A stretch of 7,518 nucleotides of DNA from SG8-41 sp035574195 (GCA_035574195.1 DATLZE010000153.1:1-7518), one strand, 5' to 3'; shown: positions 1-5,536, numbered from the stretch's first letter. Program-made: numbers and translations. The notes: generated by a model from the letters alone, not told the origin.

Positions 1-37
1 GAACTTCTTCGGCAGGAACTGCTCGGCGAGGCGGTCG
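1..37. repeat. Left arm of a perfect 37-bp inverted repeat (partner 456-492)
   Basis: Base by base, positions 1-37 equal the reverse complement of 456-492, and the match breaks at position 38. The partner arm codes for a normal stretch of the dehydrogenase C-terminal domain (RLAEQFLPKKF), so the right arm is native and this left arm is the foreign copy. The match reaches the first base of the window, so the true repeat may extend beyond it. A 14-bp palindrome, ggaggagctcctcc, lies at 39-52, just inside the breakpoint. The most economical reading is a fold-back chimera from amplification or assembly. A real inversion junction is possible but less likely. Confidence 0.9.
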
Positions 38-738
38 CGGAGGAGCTCCTCCAGGGCATGCGCCGCGGCACGGCGTGGTTCGACCTCTCGACCAATTCCC
101 CCGCCGTGGTGCGGCGGCTCTCCGAGCGCTTCGCCGCGAAGGGCGTGGCGATGCTCGATGCGCCGGTCTCCGGCGGCCCGGCGGGAGCGAAGAGCCGCAA
201 GCTCGCGCTCTACGTGGGCGGCGAGCGGGGCGCATACGATCGGCACAAGCCGGTGCTCGATGCGATCGGCGACCAGGCGATGTACGTCGGCCCGATCGGC
301 GCGGGCACCGTCGCCAAGCTCGTGCACAACACCGCGGGCTACGCGATCCTCGCCGCGCTCGCCGAGGTATTCACGCTCGGAGTCAAGGCCGGCGTCGAGC
401 CGCTCGCGCTGTGGCACGCGATCCGCCAGGGGGCGTTCGGCCGCCGCCGCACCTTCGACCGCCTCGCCGAGCAGTTCCTGCCGAAGAAGTTCGACCCGCC
501 CGCCTTCGAGCTCAGGCTCGCGCACAAGGACGTGACGCTCGCCACCGAGCTCGCGCGCGAGCTCCAGGTGCCGCTGCGGCTCGCGAGCCTGGTGCACGCC
601 GAGATGACGGAAGCGCTCGGGCGCGAGGGCTGGGCCGAGCGCGACTCGCGCATCTTCATGCTGCTGCAGGAGGAGCGCGCGGGCGTCTCGATCCAGGTGC
701 CGGAGGCCGCAGTGCAGGAGGAGCTCGGGCGCGGCTAG
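1..738 (+). CDS. 3-hydroxyisobutyrate dehydrogenase-like NAD(P)-dependent oxidoreductase, 3' part
   Basis: This is the C-terminal two thirds or so of a beta-hydroxyacid dehydrogenase (HIBADH / 6-phosphogluconate dehydrogenase superfamily). These enzymes oxidise a beta-hydroxy acid to the semialdehyde with NAD(P)+, or run in reverse. The N-terminal Rossmann fold with its GxGxxG motif is missing. Counting from the ATG at base 58, the substrate motif DAPVSGGPAGA spans residues 34-44 and GAGTVAKLVHN spans 81-91, holding the family's catalytic Lys (K87) and Asn (N91). The all-helical C-terminal domain runs to a TAG at 736-738. The frame is open from base 1, but bases 1-37 reverse-complement bases 456-492, so the first 12 codons are probably not native. 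The ATG at 58 is internal, not a real start, because family strand and helix elements should precede it. The substrate cannot be told from sequence. The gene converges on the next gene. Confidence 0.88.
   Translation, partial: ELLRQELLGEAVAEELLQGMRRGTAWFDLSTNSPAVVRRLSERFAAKGVAMLDAPVSGGPAGAKSRKLALYVGGERGAYDRHKPVLDAIGDQAMYVGPIGAGTVAKLVHNTAGYAILAALAEVFTLGVKAGVEPLALWHAIRQGAFGRRRTFDRLAEQFLPKKFDPPAFELRLAHKDVTLATELARELQVPLRLASLVHAEMTEALGREGWAERDSRIFMLLQEERAGVSIQVPEAAVQEELGRG
456..492. repeat. Right (native) arm of the 37-bp inverted repeat
   Basis: This is the partner of bases 1-37. It lies inside the open frame of the dehydrogenase and codes for family-typical residues, so I take it as the original copy. 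The two arms are separated by 418 bases. Confidence 0.88.
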
Positions 739-741
739 CGT

Positions 742-787
742 GCGGAGGCGAAGCGTGGCGGTAACACGGCCTCGCCGCCGCCTCCGC
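742..787. terminator. Possible hairpin between convergent genes
   Basis: The 64-base gap between the two convergent genes contains gcggaggcg (742-750) and its exact complement cgcctccgc (779-787), a 9-bp stem with a 28-base loop. A hairpin here could end transcription from both sides. No T-tract follows on either strand and the loop is long, so this is not a canonical intrinsic terminator. The assignment rests on position and symmetry alone. Confidence 0.3.
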
Positions 788-802
788 CGCCGCGTCACCG
801 CT

Positions 803-1780
803 TCACTGGATCTTGACCGGTCTGCCGCGCTTCGCCGAGACCTCGATCGCCTCGAGCACGGCGATGCCGTTGACGATTTCCTCGGGGGGAATGGTGAAGG
901 GCTTTTTCTCCCCGACGGCGTCGGCGAAGGCCTCGAGCTCGAGCTTCTCCTTGTCCACCGCGGGCAGCGTCGCGCGCTCGGGCTGGCCCTGGAGCCCGCG
1001 CATGACGATCTCGGTGTCGCCGCGCTGCTCGATCCAGCCTTTCGAGCCGTAGACGTGCACGCGGTAGAGGTCGCCGGTCACGAACACGGTGGAAAGACTA
1101 CCCGTCGCTCCGCTCGCGAAGCGCATGAGCATCGAGGTGGTGTCGTCCAGGTCGATCTCGGCGGCAAGCTTGCGCTTGTCGCTGAACGCGTAGAGGCTCG
1201 TGACCGGACCCGCGATCTGGATCATGGCGTCCAGCGTGTGGATGCCGCGCGCGGTCATGCCTCCGGCGGGGGCTTCCGCCCGCGTCGCGCGCCAGTTGCC
1301 GGGCTCCAGGCTGTAGCCGGTGGGCCCCGAGTGCGTCGCCTCTACGTGCAGCACCTCCCCGATCTTCCCGGCGCGGATGCGGTAGAGCAGCTCGACGAAC
1401 GCCGGCGCGTGCCGCCGGTTGAAGCCCACGCCGAGCGTCACCCCCGCCGCGCGGCACGCCTCGATCGCGCGCTCCGCGGCCCGGCGCGTGAGCGCGATCG
1501 GTTTCTCGACGAACACGTGCTTTCCGGCGCGCGCCGCCTGCACGATCTGCTTCAAGTGCAGCGAGTGCGGAGTGGCGAGAATCACCGCGTCCACCTCGGG
1601 GTCCTTCAGCACCCGCCCGTAGGAGGAGACGACCCGGATGCCGGTTTTCTGCGAGAACTCGCGATGCCGCGCGGGCTCGCGCGAGACGCCCCTCACCAGC
1701 CGGATCTTGTCGCTCGCCCCGACCGCCTCGGCGAGGCGATTGCCCCACCGCCCCAGCCCGTAGATCGCCGCTCTCAGCAT
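803..1780 (-). CDS. Gfo/Idh/MocA family oxidoreductase
   Basis: The 325-residue product is a full-length member of the Gfo/Idh/MocA family, whose enzymes act with NAD(P)(H) on sugars, inositols and related compounds. The N-terminal Rossmann fold has GLGRWG at residues 8-13. The family's EKP motif is E92-K93-P94, supplying the conserved Lys. The C-terminal alpha/beta domain carries G173-G174 and H181-T-L-D184, where H181 matches the catalytic His. In many relatives an Asp lies four residues before that His; here it is Ala177. The ATG at 1780-1778 has a good ribosome binding site, GAGGGGAG (1794-1787), six bases upstream, and the ORF ends in TGA at 805-803. The gene lies 64 bases after a small gene on the same strand, possibly as one unit. 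No pathway gene nearby tells the substrate. Confidence 0.92.
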   Translation of the reverse strand: MLRAAIYGLGRWGNRLAEAVGASDKIRLVRGVSREPARHREFSQKTGIRVVSSYGRVLKDPEVDAVILATPHSLHLKQIVQAARAGKHVFVEKPIALTRRAAERAIEACRAAGVTLGVGFNRRHAPAFVELLYRIRAGKIGEVLHVEATHSGPTGYSLEPGNWRATRAEAPAGGMTARGIHTLDAMIQIAGPVTSLYAFSDKRKLAAEIDLDDTTSMLMRFASGATGSLSTVFVTGDLYRVHVYGSKGWIEQRGDTEIVMRGLQGQPERATLPAVDKEKLELEAFADAVGEKKPFTIPPEEIVNGIAVLEAIEVSAKRGRPVKIQ

Positions 1781-1844
1781 CGCGCGCTCCCCTCACGAAA
1801 GAAGCGCAACGATAGCACAGGAGGCAGCGCCGCGCGCCGCCTGC

Positions 1845-2141
1845 CTATTTGCCGCCGCAGAGCTCGGCGCAGCGGGTCATCGCGTAGTGCAGGTGGTTGA
1901 AGCCCGGGACGTTGAAGGTCTTGTCGTCGTCGCGGAAGATGAACGGGTGCTCGCCCGCGGTCTGGTAGCGGGCGAAGAGCTCCTTCGCCGTCATGCCGGG
2001 CTCGAGCTGGCGACCCAAGAACTCGTCAATCGCGCGCTGCGAGGCGGCGATCGCCTCGGTGAGCGAGCGGTACTCGCCGATGCGGCGCACCCGGGTCTCG
2101 GGCTGGTCGTGCCCGCTCAGCCCTTCCACGTAGAAAGTCAT
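1845..2141 (-). CDS. Small protein of unknown function (98 aa)
   Basis: I do not recognise this family. The frame is convincing: ATG at 2141-2139 follows GGGAGG (2153-2148) by six bases, and the ORF ends in TAG at 1847-1845. A TTG two codons upstream (2147) is a poorer start because it touches the Shine-Dalgarno sequence. The product looks soluble and cytoplasmic, with no signal peptide or membrane segment. It has a probable beta segment at the start (MTFYVEGL), a helix-rich middle (about residues 27-62) and a polar, aromatic C-terminal half. HPFIFRDDD (65-73) and the HLHY stretch near 83-86 are distinctive. Two cysteines, C91 and C95, form a CxxxC near the end. It lies between tRNA-Lys and the Gfo/Idh/MocA oxidoreductase, and could be co-transcribed with the latter. 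Confidence 0.8.
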   Translation of the reverse strand: MTFYVEGLSGHDQPETRVRRIGEYRSLTEAIAASQRAIDEFLGRQLEPGMTAKELFARYQTAGEHPFIFRDDDKTFNVPGFNHLHYAMTRCAELCGGK

Positions 2142-2147
2142 GCGCAA

Positions 2148-2153
2148 CCTCCC
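2148..2153 (-). promoter_or_regulatory. Ribosome binding site of the 98-aa gene
   Basis: GGGAGG on the minus strand stands six bases before the ATG at 2141. It decides the start in favour of that ATG over the TTG at 2147. Confidence 0.75.
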
Positions 2154-2291
2154 GCGCTTCTGCCGTCGGCGCTATTGTACGGAAACGCAAGCCGTTTGTA
2201 CTGGCGGAGGCGAACGGCCCCGCGGTGCGACGTCCGCCGGGATCCCGCGAATCGAAGCCGCGCCGCAGGCACCTGCACACTGCCCATCGAG

Positions 2292-2344
2292 GGCGCCCGG
2301 GCGGGCGAGCTCGAAGCGCGGCGAAGCTCCCGCCCGGAGGCGCC
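2292..2344. repeat. Large imperfect inverted repeat downstream of tRNA-Lys
   Basis: The arms are ggcgcc-cgggcggg-cg-agct (2292-2311) and agct-cccgcccg-ga-ggcgcc (2325-2344). They pair as blocks of 6, 8 and 4 base pairs separated by two small bulges, with a 13-base loop. It starts 37 bases after the 3' end of the minus-strand tRNA, in the otherwise gene-free stretch 2142-2380. It could block polymerase or protect the 3' end of the tRNA precursor. No T-run follows in either direction, so I do not call it an intrinsic terminator. The rest of this gap shows nothing I can identify apart from the ribosome binding site. Confidence 0.5.
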
Positions 2345-2380
2345 GAGTCGCAGCCGCGCGCAGCGTCCGGATTCGAGGGT

Positions 2381-2456
2381 TGGTAGGCGGTGGGAGAATC
2401 GAACTCCCGACCAACGGATTAAAAGTCCGCTGCTCTACCGACTGAGCTAACCGCCC
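2381..2456 (-). tRNA. tRNA-Lys (anticodon UUU)
   Basis: Read on the minus strand, the 76-base cloverleaf starts with acceptor GGGCGGT (2456-2450). It continues with D-arm sequence TAGCTCAGTCGGTAGAGC, anticodon arm GCGGA-CTTTTAA-TCCGT with anticodon TTT at 2423-2421, T-arm GGGAG-TTCGATT-CTCCC, and acceptor strand ACCGCCT. It ends with A73 and an encoded CCA (2383-2381). The acceptor begins with a G1-U72 wobble pair in place of Watson-Crick pairing, and the bottom anticodon-stem pair is also G-U. Lysine tRNA is not a queuosine acceptor, so its place after queE-queC is conserved synteny, not a functional link. It has its own promoter. Confidence 0.97.
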
Positions 2457-2502
2457 ATGAAACCGCGATCCGTCACGATTCCACGATACCGAAAGGCGGC
2501 GC

Positions 2503-2531
2503 ATTTTACCGACGTGACCTGGCAGGGTCAA
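2503..2531 (-). promoter_or_regulatory. Sigma-70 promoter of tRNA-Lys
   Basis: On the minus strand, TTGACC (2531-2526) and TAAAAT (2508-2503) each match the consensus -35 and -10 hexamers at five of six positions and are exactly 17 bases apart. A GC-rich discriminator (GCGCCGCC) follows the -10. Established work on stable-RNA promoters links such discriminators with growth-rate and ppGpp/DksA control. Transcription would start near 2496, giving a leader of about 40 bases before the mature tRNA 5' end. Confidence 0.8.
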
Positions 2532-2551
2532 CGAAGGTTCGCGCACCTTCG
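2532..2551. other. Perfect hairpin abutting the tRNA promoter -35
   Basis: cgaaggt (2532-2538), six bases, then accttcg (2545-2551) form a perfect 7-bp stem. The repeat ends exactly where the TTGACC element of the tRNA promoter starts and lies about 80 bases after the queC stop. It could end or slow queC transcription, or be a protein-binding palindrome upstream of the tRNA promoter. Only TT follows on the queC side, so a standard intrinsic terminator is not supported. Confidence 0.45.
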
Positions 2552-2630
2552 GCACGGCATGGATCGAGAAGCCGTTACCGCGAAATCAACGCCTGCGATC
2601 CGCTCGCATTATAGTCTTGCGCCCTTTGCG

Positions 2631-3305
2631 CTACGCGCCCGCGTAGCGTGTCGGATCGGGGATGCCCGCGGCGGCGAAGCCGGCGCGGCGCAGCCGGCAC
2701 GAATCGCAGCGCCCGCAGGCGGCACCGTCCTCCGTCGGCTGGTAGCAGGAGACGGTGAGCGCGTAGTCCACGCCGAGCTCGGCGCCGCGCCGGATGATCC
2801 CGGCTTTGGTCAAGCCGATGACCGGCGTGTGCAGCCTCAGGCGTTTGCCCTCCACCGCCGCCTTGGTTGCGAGGTTGGCGAGCGCCTCGAAGGCGCGCAC
2901 GTACTCGGGGCGGCAGTCCGGGTAGCCCGAGTAGTCCACCGCGTTCGCGCCGAAGAACAGATGCTGCGCCTCGAGCACCTCGGCCCAGGCGAGCGCGAGC
3001 GCGAGCAGGATCGTGTTGCGCGCGGGGACGTAGGTGACGGGGATTCCCTGCGCGGGCGCCTCGGGCACCGCGATGCGGGTGTCGGTCAGCGCCGAGCCGC
3101 CGATGACGGTCAGATCGAGCGCGATCACCCGGTGGCCGGCCGCGCCGAGCGCGCGCGCGACGCGCGCCGCGGCGGCGAGCTCGGCGCGGTGGCGCTGCCC
3201 GTAGTCCACGGTGAGGCAATGGCACTCGTAGCCCTCGGCGCGCGCGATCGCGAGCGTAGTGGCGGAGTCGAGCCCCCCGGAGAGCAGCACCACCGCCTTG
3301 GTCAT
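2631..3305 (-). CDS. queC: 7-cyano-7-deazaguanine (preQ0) synthase QueC
   Basis: QueC is the cytosolic ATP-dependent ligase that turns 7-carboxy-7-deazaguanine plus ammonia into preQ0, the common precursor of queuosine. The 224-residue product is of normal family length. The PP-loop SGGLDS is at residues 9-14 right after the first beta strand. The zinc site is complete: C187, C197, C200 and C203. I chose the ATG at 3305-3303 because the protein then starts MTKAVVLLSGG, as the family does. A GTG at 3362 would add 19 residues with no family match. No Shine-Dalgarno sequence precedes the ATG; instead the start codon lies in a 14-bp palindrome. It ends in TAG at 2633-2631. It follows queE, whose product is its substrate, by 84 bases on the same strand. 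Confidence 0.96.
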   Translation of the reverse strand: MTKAVVLLSGGLDSATTLAIARAEGYECHCLTVDYGQRHRAELAAAARVARALGAAGHRVIALDLTVIGGSALTDTRIAVPEAPAQGIPVTYVPARNTILLALALAWAEVLEAQHLFFGANAVDYSGYPDCRPEYVRAFEALANLATKAAVEGKRLRLHTPVIGLTKAGIIRRGAELGVDYALTVSCYQPTEDGAACGRCDSCRLRRAGFAAAGIPDPTRYAGA

Positions 3306-3316
3306 TTCGCGAAATG
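3303..3316. promoter_or_regulatory. Perfect 14-bp palindrome over the queC start codon
   Basis: catttcgcgaaatg reads the same on both strands, and its minus-strand end is the queC ATG. A second tcgcgaa lies 14 bases away at 3321-3327 (first copy 3307-3313), giving paired sites just upstream of the gene. There is no visible Shine-Dalgarno sequence here. The palindrome could be an operator or an RNA fold that affects initiation. Its function is inferred from position only. Confidence 0.4.
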
Positions 3317-3361
3317 TGTATCGCGAACCGTGGAAATCCGGCTGGCGCGGGCCGGCCGCCA

Positions 3362-3382
3362 CGCCTTACCGCTCACGATTCA
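3362..3382 (-). repeat. Degenerate heptamer repeat between queE and queC
   Basis: On the minus strand the spacer reads TGAATCG-TGAGCGG-TAAGGCG, three degenerate 7-base units. The units share a T(G/A)A start and a similar GC-rich end with those at 4090-4117. Because seven is not a multiple of three, the TGA, TGA and TAA triplets fall in all three reading frames after queE. Confidence 0.45.
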
Positions 3383-3389
3383 CGGGTTC

Positions 3390-4079
3390 TCAGCGGCCGG
3401 CGGCCTCGCCCCACAGCAGCTTGTGCAACTGGACCTGCATCCGCACCGGCAGCCGGTCGCGCAGGATCCAGTCGGCGAGCCTCGCCGCCGGCAGATCGCG
3501 GTAGGAGGGCGAGAACAGCACCGGGCAGAGCCGCGCGAGCTCGCGCTCGGCGAGCACGCGCTTCGCCCACTCGTAGTCGTTCTCGTCCACGATCACGAAC
3601 TTGACCTCGTCGCGCGGCGTGAGGAGAGCGAGATTCTCCCACCGGTTCTTCCCGCACTCGCCCGAGCCCGGAGTCTTCACGTCGAGGATGCGCGAGACGC
3701 GCGGATCCACCTCCGAGATGTCGAGCGCCCCGGAGGTCTCGAGCGAGACCGAGTAGCCGCGGTCGGCGAGCTCCCGCAGCAGCGCGAGGCAGTTTCTCTG
3801 CGCGAGCGGCTCGCCCCCGGTGACGCAGACGTAGCGCGCGCCGTAGCTGGCGACGCGCTCGAGGATCGCGCCGAGCGTCAGGGTCTCGCCGCCGGTGAAG
3901 GCATAGGTGGTGTCGCAGTAGCCGCAGCGCAGCGGGCAGCCCGTAAGCCGCACGAACGCCGTGGGCAGCCCCGCGCGGCTCGACTCGCCCTGCAGCGAAT
4001 GGAAGATCTCGGTGACGCGCAGCGTGAGCGCCAGATCGGGCGTTGGGCCGCAGAGCGCGGGATCGGGGAAGCCGCCCAT
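3390..4079 (-). CDS. queE: 7-carboxy-7-deazaguanine synthase QueE (radical SAM)
   Basis: QueE is a radical S-adenosylmethionine enzyme that contracts the ring of 6-carboxy-tetrahydropterin to 7-carboxy-7-deazaguanine, using a [4Fe-4S] cluster and Mg2+. In the 229-residue product the cluster ligands are C48, C52 and C55 (CPLRCGYC, the standard CX3CX2C spacing). The SAM-binding TGGEP is at 87-91. The N-terminal TEIFHSLQGES, about residues 23-33, is a family hallmark. The only start codon I see in frame is the ATG at 4079-4077. It gives about 18 extra residues before the conserved core and has no good Shine-Dalgarno sequence. The ORF ends in TGA at 3392-3390. It lies 78 bases after cpoB and is followed by queC, which uses its product. 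The upstream pathway genes queD and folE are not in the window. Confidence 0.95.
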   Translation of the reverse strand: MGGFPDPALCGPTPDLALTLRVTEIFHSLQGESSRAGLPTAFVRLTGCPLRCGYCDTTYAFTGGETLTLGAILERVASYGARYVCVTGGEPLAQRNCLALLRELADRGYSVSLETSGALDISEVDPRVSRILDVKTPGSGECGKNRWENLALLTPRDEVKFVIVDENDYEWAKRVLAERELARLCPVLFSPSYRDLPAARLADWILRDRLPVRMQVQLHKLLWGEAAGR

Positions 4080-4089
4080 GGGGGTGCCG

Positions 4090-4117
4090 TGAATCCTGAA
4101 TGGTGAATGGTAAATCG
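4090..4117 (+). repeat. Four degenerate heptamers between cpoB and queE
   Basis: Read on the plus strand, this is TGAATCC-TGAATGG-TGAATGG-TAAATCG: four head-to-tail 7-base units, two identical and two differing by one to three bases. It fills a third of the 78-base cpoB-queE spacer. A related, more degenerate array in the opposite orientation lies on the other side of queE (3362-3382). The units put stop triplets in all three plus-strand frames. AT-rich units stand out in this GC-rich sequence. Confidence 0.6.
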
Positions 4118-4157
4118 AAACCGCGCCGCGGGGGGCGCGCGATCGGCGATTTCCGCC

Positions 4158-5015
4158 TCACTTGAGGGTGGCAAGCCGCCGCCTCGCCTTCTCCGCCGCC
4201 TCGCTCGCCGGATAGCGGGAGACGAGGCCGTCGAGGGTTTTTCTCGCCGCTGCGGTATCCCCGAGCTCGGCCTGCGAACTTGCGATGTTGAGCAGCGCGT
4301 CCGGGACCGAAGCGCTGTCGGGCCAGGTCGCGATGAGCTTGTTCTGGGCCGCGATCGCGCTCTTGAAGTCGCGCAGGTTGTAGTAGGAGTCCCCGATCCA
4401 GTACTGCGCGCGGTGCGCGAGCGGGCTCTTCGGATATTGGCTGATGAAGGCCTGGAAGGCGGCGATCGCGCCCTGGTAGTTGCCGAGCTTGCGCTGGTTC
4501 TGCGCCGCCTCGTAGGCTCGCGCCTCCGCCCCCGCATCCGCGGCTACCGCCGCCGGTGCCGCGGCGGGCGCGGCGCCCGTCGCGGGCTGCTCGAGGCGCT
4601 TGAGCCGCGTGTCGAGGTCCACGTACATGTCGCGCTGCCGCTTCGCCGCCGTGCCGATTTCGTGGCCCAGCACCTCGATCTGGCCGCGCAGTTGCGCGAG
4701 CTCCTGGCGCAGCCGCTCGATCTGCTGCGCGAGTTCGAGCGCCGGATTGGACGCCGCGAGCCCCTTGAGCGCCTCCTCGATGCGGGCGAGGCGCTCGGCG
4801 AGCGCCTCGTTCCGCAGCCTCAGCTCCTCGACGCGCTTCGCCTGCTCGGCGATCTGCTTGCGCGCGACCTCGTCCCCGCCGAAGAGCTGCGCCGCGCCCG
4901 GCGCCGGGCCGAGCAGCGCCACGAGCACGAGCGCGGCGAGCCGTTTCCGCTTGCCGCCTCCCGCCTCGCGGCCTATTCGCCCTGATAGACGATGTCGCCG
5001 CGGCGGTTCTGCCAC
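4158..5015 (-). CDS. cpoB: Cell division coordinator CpoB (YbgF), Tol-Pal associated
   Basis: CpoB is the periplasmic TolA partner that links Tol-Pal to septal peptidoglycan synthesis by PBP1B in E. coli. Numbered from the GTG at 5015 (285 residues), the protein has a basic region and hydrophobic signal core (LAALVLVALL, 26-35) and a probable cleavage after A41-A42. A trimerising coiled coil spans about 48-143, an Ala/Pro linker 144-163, and three TPR-like repeats 164-282. It ends in TGA at 4160-4158. The start is uncertain. The GTG has GAGGAG eight bases upstream but lies 43 bases inside pal and gives an unusually long n-region. The best-placed codon for a normal signal peptide, 4952-4950, follows GGGAGG but reads AAG, not ATG. 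An ATA overlapping the pal stop (4976) is a third option. Position directly after pal supports the identity. Confidence 0.9.
   Translation of the reverse strand: MAEPPRRHRLSGRIGREAGGGKRKRLAALVLVALLGPAPGAAQLFGGDEVARKQIAEQAKRVEELRLRNEALAERLARIEEALKGLAASNPALELAQQIERLRQELAQLRGQIEVLGHEIGTAAKRQRDMYVDLDTRLKRLEQPATGAAPAAAPAAVAADAGAEARAYEAAQNQRKLGNYQGAIAAFQAFISQYPKSPLAHRAQYWIGDSYYNLRDFKSAIAAQNKLIATWPDSASVPDALLNIASSQAELGDTAAARKTLDGLVSRYPASEAAEKARRRLATLK
4950..4952 (-). other. Expected cpoB start position, reads AAG instead of ATG
   Basis: On the minus strand the bases GGGAGG-CGGC-AAG-CGGAAACGG follow the pal stop. With A to T at 4951 this would be a textbook start giving MRKRLAALVLVALL, a compact signal peptide, in the cpoB frame. 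No ATG, GTG or TTG exists in this frame between the pal stop and the hydrophobic core. This is a point mutation, a base-call error, or evidence that initiation moved upstream. Confidence 0.5.
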
Positions 5016-5530
5016 CAGCAGCTCTCCTCGTGCTGCGTGCAGCGCGGCTTCTCCTCGCCGAAGCTCACGGTCTCGATCTGGGAGGCCTGCGCGCCGAGCA
5101 GCTGCATCATCTGCTTCACCGCGTCGGCCCGACGCTGCCCGAGAGCGAGGTTGTACTCGCGGCTGCCGCGCTCGTCGGCGTGGCCCTCGATGCGCATTCT
5201 CGCCGCGGGATTCTGGCGCAGGTACTGGGCGTGGGCCGTGACGATCGGCTTGTACTCGTCCTTGACGAGATTGGAGTCGAAATCGAAGTAGATGCTGCGC
5301 TTGGACAGGATGTTCGCGGGATCCTTCAGGGGATTGACGGCGAGCGGCTTGTCCGCGAGCGGCTTCGCGACCGCGGGTTTCTCCTTCTCCGCCGGCTTCA
5401 CCGGCGGACGGTCCACGGTCACATCCGGCTTGCGGTCTTCGACCGCGGCGCCTTCCTGCTCCTTGGTGGGTGCTGCGGCGCATCCCGCGAGCGCCACCAG
5501 CAGAGCCGAACTGATCAGCAATCGTCTCAT
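4973..5530 (-). CDS. pal: Peptidoglycan-associated lipoprotein Pal
   Basis: Pal is an outer-membrane lipoprotein that binds peptidoglycan and TolB. The 185-residue product has a lipoprotein signal with lipobox L14-A15-G16-C17. The residue after the lipidated Cys is Ala, not Asp, which fits outer-membrane sorting by Lol. A Pro/Lys-rich tether (about 21-71) contains two KPLA elements. The OmpA-like domain covers about 78-182, with YFDFDS at 81-86, GHADERG at 116-122 including D119, and N127 and R133-R134 in the peptidoglycan-binding helix. C164 and C171 flank the final helix and may form a disulfide. The start is ATG 5530-5528 with GAGGAG six bases upstream, and the stop is TAG 4975-4973. It begins 25 bases after tolB. 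Confidence 0.97.
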   Translation of the reverse strand: MRRLLISSALLVALAGCAAAPTKEQEGAAVEDRKPDVTVDRPPVKPAEKEKPAVAKPLADKPLAVNPLKDPANILSKRSIYFDFDSNLVKDEYKPIVTAHAQYLRQNPAARMRIEGHADERGSREYNLALGQRRADAVKQMMQLLGAQASQIETVSFGEEKPRCTQHEESCWWQNRRGDIVYQGE

Positions 5531-5536
5531 CGCATG

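Noticed and set aside
740..1900. 386-codon open frame on the plus strand
   Set aside because: It is antisense to the Gfo/Idh/MocA gene, which carries intact Rossmann and EKP motifs and a good ribosome binding site.
2608..2613. TATAAT on the minus strand just after queC
   Set aside because: No -35 lies at 16-18 bases, no gene starts soon after it, and the tRNA has a better promoter further on.
3306..3389. preQ1-type riboswitch before queC
   Set aside because: Queuosine genes are sometimes riboswitch-controlled, but the 84-base spacer shows only heptamer units and palindromes, with no aptamer-like pseudoknot or terminator.
2457..4106. 549-codon open frame on the plus strand
   Set aside because: It runs antisense to queC and queE, which have complete family motifs. 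Its product is Arg/Ala/Gly-rich low-complexity sequence typical of shadow frames in GC-rich DNA.
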